The notes under the pieces are model-generated. The model was not told the origin of the DNA and did no database searches. It saw nothing but the letters and a program-made list of their open reading frames with translations. Both the position numbers and the translations under genes were made by a program. Below are positions 61,519-64,000 of a DNA stretch of 64,000 nucleotides, in pieces. Within the stretch, counting starts at the first letter, position 1. Each line of letters begins with the position of its first letter. The stretch is from Bacteroidota bacterium. GTDB taxonomy: Bacteria; Bacteroidota; Bacteroidia; Cytophagales; Cyclobacteriaceae. Location of the stretch: NCBI GenBank assembly GCA_016866385.1, contig VGMU01000008.1, positions 1 to 64,000 of the forward strand, in the 5' to 3' direction.

Positions 61519-62013
61519 ATGTTTTCAGTTATTTTCCAAAATTCTACGTTCAGCATTGAAAAAACCGCCCGAGGACTCTCGATTAACCAAGAGGACTTGA
61601 ATTGGGATTGTCACTGGGTGGGGAATAGAAAGATTCACCTTATCCGAGGCAATCAGTCTTATGAAGCAGAATTGCTGTCTTTAGATCCTGAAACCAAAAC
61701 CTTAGAGATCCGGCTTGGACATAAAAAGGCAAGCCTAAAGGTAAAAGATCGCTTTGACTTGATTTTGGCACAAATGGGCTTCAACAATTCAGGTTTTGGC
61801 CAACTCAAGGAAGTGAAAGCACCCATGCCAGGTTTGATCTTGGACCTGTTGGTGAAGCCAGGAGATAAGGTAAAAAAAGGAGACCTTCTTTTAATATTGG
61901 AAGCCATGAAGATGGAGAATGGAATTAAATCCCCTGGGGACGGGACGGTAAAACAGGTGCTGGTTTCTCTGAAGCAAAGCGTGGAAAAAAACCAGGTGCT
62001 TATCCAATTTTAA
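61519..62013 (+). CDS. biotin/lipoyl attachment domain protein (biotin carboxyl carrier type)
   Basis: The 164-residue protein ends in a biotinyl domain: VKAPMPGLILDLLVKPGDKV, then LLILEAMKMEN with Lys131 as the biotin site. The N-terminal 90 residues are a separate beta-rich region of unknown role. Such proteins serve as carriers for acyl-CoA or pyruvate/oxaloacetate carboxylases, but no carboxylase gene is adjacent. It is read divergently from the M1 peptidase. Confidence 0.9.
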   Translation: MFSVIFQNSTFSIEKTARGLSINQEDLNWDCHWVGNRKIHLIRGNQSYEAELLSLDPETKTLEIRLGHKKASLKVKDRFDLILAQMGFNNSGFGQLKEVKAPMPGLILDLLVKPGDKVKKGDLLLILEAMKMENGIKSPGDGTVKQVLVSLKQSVEKNQVLIQF

Positions 62014-62093
62014 TTTTTTCCATGGTTTAAAAATCTTCGGACTCCTCTCCCTTCAAAGAAAAATAAAATCTAGAGCCCAATTTTTTTTGGCAT

Positions 62094-62126
62094 TTTTACA
62101 ATCTAGAAAGGAAGCAAGTATATTTG
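62094..62126 (+). promoter_or_regulatory. probable promoter of pyrH
   Basis: TTTT (62094-62097), 21 nt and an exact TATATTTG (62119-62126) fit the Bacteroidota promoter with one mismatch in the -33 box. The pyrH leader would be about 100 nt, unusually long here. Confidence 0.55.
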
Positions 62127-62147
62127 GCAGATTGTTTGGCTCCTGCG

Positions 62148-62216
62148 GTGAGTTATACTACCGATTTTACTGCTGCACGCCTTCGGTCCAGAAGAAAAAC
62201 ATCACCAGTATTCTAA
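62148..62216 (+). CDS. possible 22-codon leader ORF upstream of pyrH
   Basis: In the predicted pyrH leader a GTG opens a 22-codon frame that ends with TAA 15 bp before the pyrH ATG, in the same frame. It would encode MSYTTDFTAARLRSRRK and five more residues. The segment YTTDFTAARLR resembles residues 136-147 of PyrH itself ([12 protein letters not shown]). Whether it is translated is unknown; the frame may be accidental. Confidence 0.25.
   Translation: MSYTTDFTAARLRSRRKTSPVF
62156..62178 (+). repeat. 23-nt direct repeat, leader copy of a pyrH segment
   Basis: TACTACCGATTTTACTGCTG plus CAC matches 62642-62664 inside pyrH at 21 of 23 bases; the two differences are C/T. The distance between copies is 486 bp. 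Confidence 0.8.
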
Positions 62217-62231
62217 ACCCGTTCCTATTCC

Positions 62232-62939
62232 ATGAAATACAAACGAATTCTACTCAAACTCAGTGGAGAGTCCCTAATGGGAGAAAAAAAATACGGAATT
62301 GATCCTAACATCCTTCAACAATACGCCGAGGAGATCAAAAAGGTAAAGGATCTAGGAGTAGAAATCGCCATCGTTATTGGAGGAGGTAATATTTTTCGCG
62401 GGGTGCAGGCAGAAAAATCAGGCATAGACCGTGTACAAGGAGATTATATGGGCATGTTGGCTACGCTGATTAATGCCATGGCACTCCAAAGCGCCTTGGA
62501 GCAAATTGGACTTTATACCCGACTCATGTCAGGTATAAAGATTGAAAGTGTGTGCGAACCATTCATCCGAAGAAGAGCCATTCGGCACCTGGAAAAAGGA
62601 AGAATTGTAATTTTTGGAGCGGGCATTGGGAACCCTTATTTTACCACCGATTCTACTGCTGCACTTAGGGCGATTGAGATAGAGTCTGACGTAGTCCTCA
62701 AAGGCACAAGGGTGGACGGGGTGTATACGGCCGATCCCGAAAAAGACGCCAATGCCACCAAATACCAGCACATATCTTTTACCGAAGTGTACGAGAAGAA
62801 TTTAAATGTCATGGATATGACTGCATTCACTTTATGCCAGGAAAACAACCTGCCCATCATTGTATTTGACATGAATGCCGAAGGCAACCTCTCCAGGCTC
62901 GTAAATGGAGAAAAAATTGGCACCTTAATCACCGTTTAA
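62232..62939 (+). CDS. pyrH: UMP kinase
   Basis: UMP kinase makes UDP for RNA and cell-wall precursors. The 235-residue protein belongs to the amino-acid-kinase fold: KLSGESLMG at 9-17, [11 protein letters not shown] at 48-57, and the nucleotide-binding [10 protein letters not shown] at 138-147. Standard length. It is followed by frr 13 bp downstream, the usual pairing. Its own leader carries a near copy of the TTDSTAA-coding DNA. Confidence 0.97.
   Translation: MKYKRILLKLSGESLMGEKKYGIDPNILQQYAEEIKKVKDLGVEIAIVIGGGNIFRGVQAEKSGIDRVQGDYMGMLATLINAMALQSALEQIGLYTRLMSGIKIESVCEPFIRRRAIRHLEKGRIVIFGAGIGNPYFTTDSTAALRAIEIESDVVLKGTRVDGVYTADPEKDANATKYQHISFTEVYEKNLNVMDMTAFTLCQENNLPIIVFDMNAEGNLSRLVNGEKIGTLITV
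62642..62664 (+). repeat. 23-nt direct repeat, pyrH coding copy
   Basis: Second copy of the repeat at 62156-62178. Here it encodes part of the conserved TTDSTAA nucleotide-binding loop of PyrH. Confidence 0.8.
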
Positions 62940-62952
62940 TCTCAATACCCTC

Positions 62953-63513
62953 ATGGAAGAAATTGAATTATTTTTAGAAGAAGCAAAAGAACTCATGCAG
63001 AAAGCTGTAGACCATACGGCTTCTGAATTGGTGAAAATTCGTGCAGGTAAAGCCATGCCCAACCTCCTCGACGGAGTCATGGTGATGTACTACGGAACCC
63101 CTACCCCCCTGCAGCAAGTTTCTTCTGTGACTACCCCTGATGCACGGACGCTCACCATCAAGCCTTTTGAACGAAGTCTGATTTCAGATATTGAAAAAGC
63201 CATCATCAACTCTGACCTGGGCCTAGCACCACAGAATAATGGGGAAATCATCATTTTAACTATCCCCGCATTGACCGAGGAGCGCAGGCTACAATTGGTA
63301 AAAAATGCAAAATCGGAATGTGAGACTGGGAAAATATCGATTCGATCCGTCAGAAAAGACACCAACGAATCCATTAGAAAATTACAAAAAGAGGGAGCTT
63401 CTGAGGATGCCATCAAAAAGGCAGAAATACAGGTTCAAAAATTTACAGATAGTTACTCTTTAAAAATTGATGAGCTTTTTGCAAAAAAAGAAGCAGACAT
63501 CATGAAGGTATAA
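62953..63513 (+). CDS. frr: ribosome recycling factor
   Basis: RRF splits post-termination ribosomes together with EF-G. The 186-residue protein has the family pattern: LVKIRAGKAMPNLLDGVMV, VSSVTTPDARTLTIKPFERS, GLAPQNNGEIIILTIPALTE and the C-terminal helix NESIRKLQKEGASEDA. It is co-transcribed with pyrH and followed by a strong terminator. Confidence 0.97.
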   Translation: MEEIELFLEEAKELMQKAVDHTASELVKIRAGKAMPNLLDGVMVMYYGTPTPLQQVSSVTTPDARTLTIKPFERSLISDIEKAIINSDLGLAPQNNGEIIILTIPALTEERRLQLVKNAKSECETGKISIRSVRKDTNESIRKLQKEGASEDAIKKAEIQVQKFTDSYSLKIDELFAKKEADIMKV

Positions 63514-63520
63514 ATCCTCG

Positions 63521-63551
63521 AAAAGCCCCGAAGTGTCGGGGCTTTTTTTTT
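63521..63551 (+). terminator. intrinsic terminator after frr, possibly bidirectional
   Basis: AAAAGCCCCGA/TCGGGGCTTTT with a 4-nt loop is followed by nine T on the plus strand. On the minus strand the stem is followed by TTTTC, so it may also serve the convergent gene at 63554. Confidence 0.93.
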
Positions 63552-63553
63552 GC

Positions 63554-64000
63554 TTACGGCGCCAGCCAAGTCCCTTGCCATGCCGAAGCTTGATCAAATT
63601 GTATACGGAGATGCCCTTGCTTAGTTAATTGTAGTACTTCTATGGTAAGGGGAGAAAAAGCGATCACCGCAAAGAAATTATCTTTTTCATTCCAGGTAGC
63701 CCCCTGTTCCGGGCCCTTTAGTTTAGTTCCAGGAGCAAGTAGAGACGTATATTCCTTTCGATTATGGGCTGCTAGGCTTCTCCAATATCCCTGAGCAAAT
63801 TCATCACCTGCATGCACACTAGCCAGGGCCTTGATTCGCACCTGAACTTTCTTTGTGGGATGATAGAAAAGTAGGCTTGCCCTCGGTTTTTCTACAAGTT
63901 CGCTTACTTTTCCAGACCTGTAGTCAGTAAATACGACCAGCTGCAGACTTGATGTAATTTCTCTAAGGACTACCGTACGGACCTGAGGGAAATGAAGCCC
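63554..64000 (-). CDS. pyridoxamine 5'-phosphate oxidase-like flavoprotein, C-terminal part (cut by window edge)
   Basis: I extended the frame to the window edge: 148 codons without a stop, ending with TAG or TAA-type stop at 63554. It matches the split-barrel flavin-binding family: QVRTVVLREI, VFTDYRSGKVSEL, PRASLLFYHPTKKVQVRIKA and the trailing SAAHN region, as in pyridoxamine-phosphate-oxidase-like proteins. The N-terminus is missing. It may be true PdxH or one of the many related FMN proteins; it lacks the usual PdxH C-terminal RLxP end (it ends WQGTWLAP). It converges on frr. Confidence 0.85.
   Translation of the reverse strand, partial: GLHFPQVRTVVLREITSSLQLVVFTDYRSGKVSELVEKPRASLLFYHPTKKVQVRIKALASVHAGDEFAQGYWRSLAAHNRKEYTSLLAPGTKLKGPEQGATWNEKDNFFAVIAFSPLTIEVLQLTKQGHLRIQFDQASAWQGTWLAP

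Noticed and set aside
62087-62302. Plus-strand 71-codon frame across the pyrH leader
   Set aside because: It overlaps the pyrH start in another frame, crosses the predicted promoter and has no protein-like pattern.

Overview
The window is chromosomal DNA from a member of the Bacteroidota, most likely of the Cytophagales (Cyclobacteriaceae-like). Three things in the sequence point there. Several genes encode type IX secretion or Bacteroidota-specific envelope proteins: PorD/DUF4835, a T9SS C-terminal sorting domain, an OstA-like protein, an STN-TonB receptor with a DUF4249 lipoprotein, and the Bacteroidota-type RpoZ. The promoters fit the Bacteroidota consensus TTTG-N19-21-TAnnTTTG instead of -35/-10 boxes. 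Shine-Dalgarno sequences are essentially absent. No insertion sequence, prophage, CRISPR array or other mobile DNA is visible. No gap between genes exceeds 300 bp; the longest are 41580-41809 and 62014-62231.

Layout. (1) 1-10670, minus strand: the N-terminal part of an alpha/beta hydrolase cut by the window edge, an exported amidohydrolase, fabI, then an envelope/housekeeping cluster read in the order OstA-like, T9SS cargo, bamD, rpoZ, coaBC, porD, recN. (2) 10719-16420, plus strand: tilS, a cyclic-nucleotide-binding protein coupled to it, malate dehydrogenase, and an 898-residue anchored protein with a propeller-like C-terminal half. (3) 16469-22662, minus strand: a tightly overlapping four-gene outer-membrane operon (unknown exported protein, STN-TonB receptor, DUF4249 lipoprotein, MG2/plug-like protein). 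(4) 22759-23679, plus strand: a Tat-type sugar isomerase. (5) 23705-58698, minus strand: a 35-kb block for transcription and translation. In reading order it holds tRNA-Tyr, tRNA-Gly, tRNA-Thr, tuf, tRNA-Trp, secE, nusG, rplKAJL, rpoBC, a DUF3467 gene, rpsL-rpsG-fusA-rpsJ, the S10/spc/alpha ribosomal genes to rplQ, then carA, eno, an ftsB-like gene and an outer-membrane protein. (6) 58843-61455, minus strand: an M1 aminopeptidase lipoprotein. (7) 61519-63513, plus strand: a biotin carrier protein, pyrH and frr. (8) 63554-64000, minus strand: a pyridoxamine-phosphate-oxidase-like gene cut by the right edge.

The large block is split by promoters and terminators readable in the sequence: promoters before tRNA-Tyr, tRNA-Gly, tRNA-Trp, rpsL, rplC and (weaker) rpoB and rpsH, and hairpin terminators after tuf, rplL (attenuator-like), rpoC, rpsJ, rplQ and eno. 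Thus rpsJ belongs to the str unit, and the rest of the S10-spc-alpha genes have their own promoter.

Most of the window is conserved housekeeping DNA. The points most worth a second look are: the four-gene TonB/DUF4249 operon that lacks the sigma/anti-sigma pair expected for an STN receptor; a 23-nt near-exact copy of pyrH coding sequence in the pyrH leader; an interlocked divergent promoter that should give a leaderless tilS mRNA; a CoaBC with the model Asn125 and Cys158 both replaced; and a shared extended start-site sequence with 5'-terminal hairpins at ribosomal and tRNA promoters.
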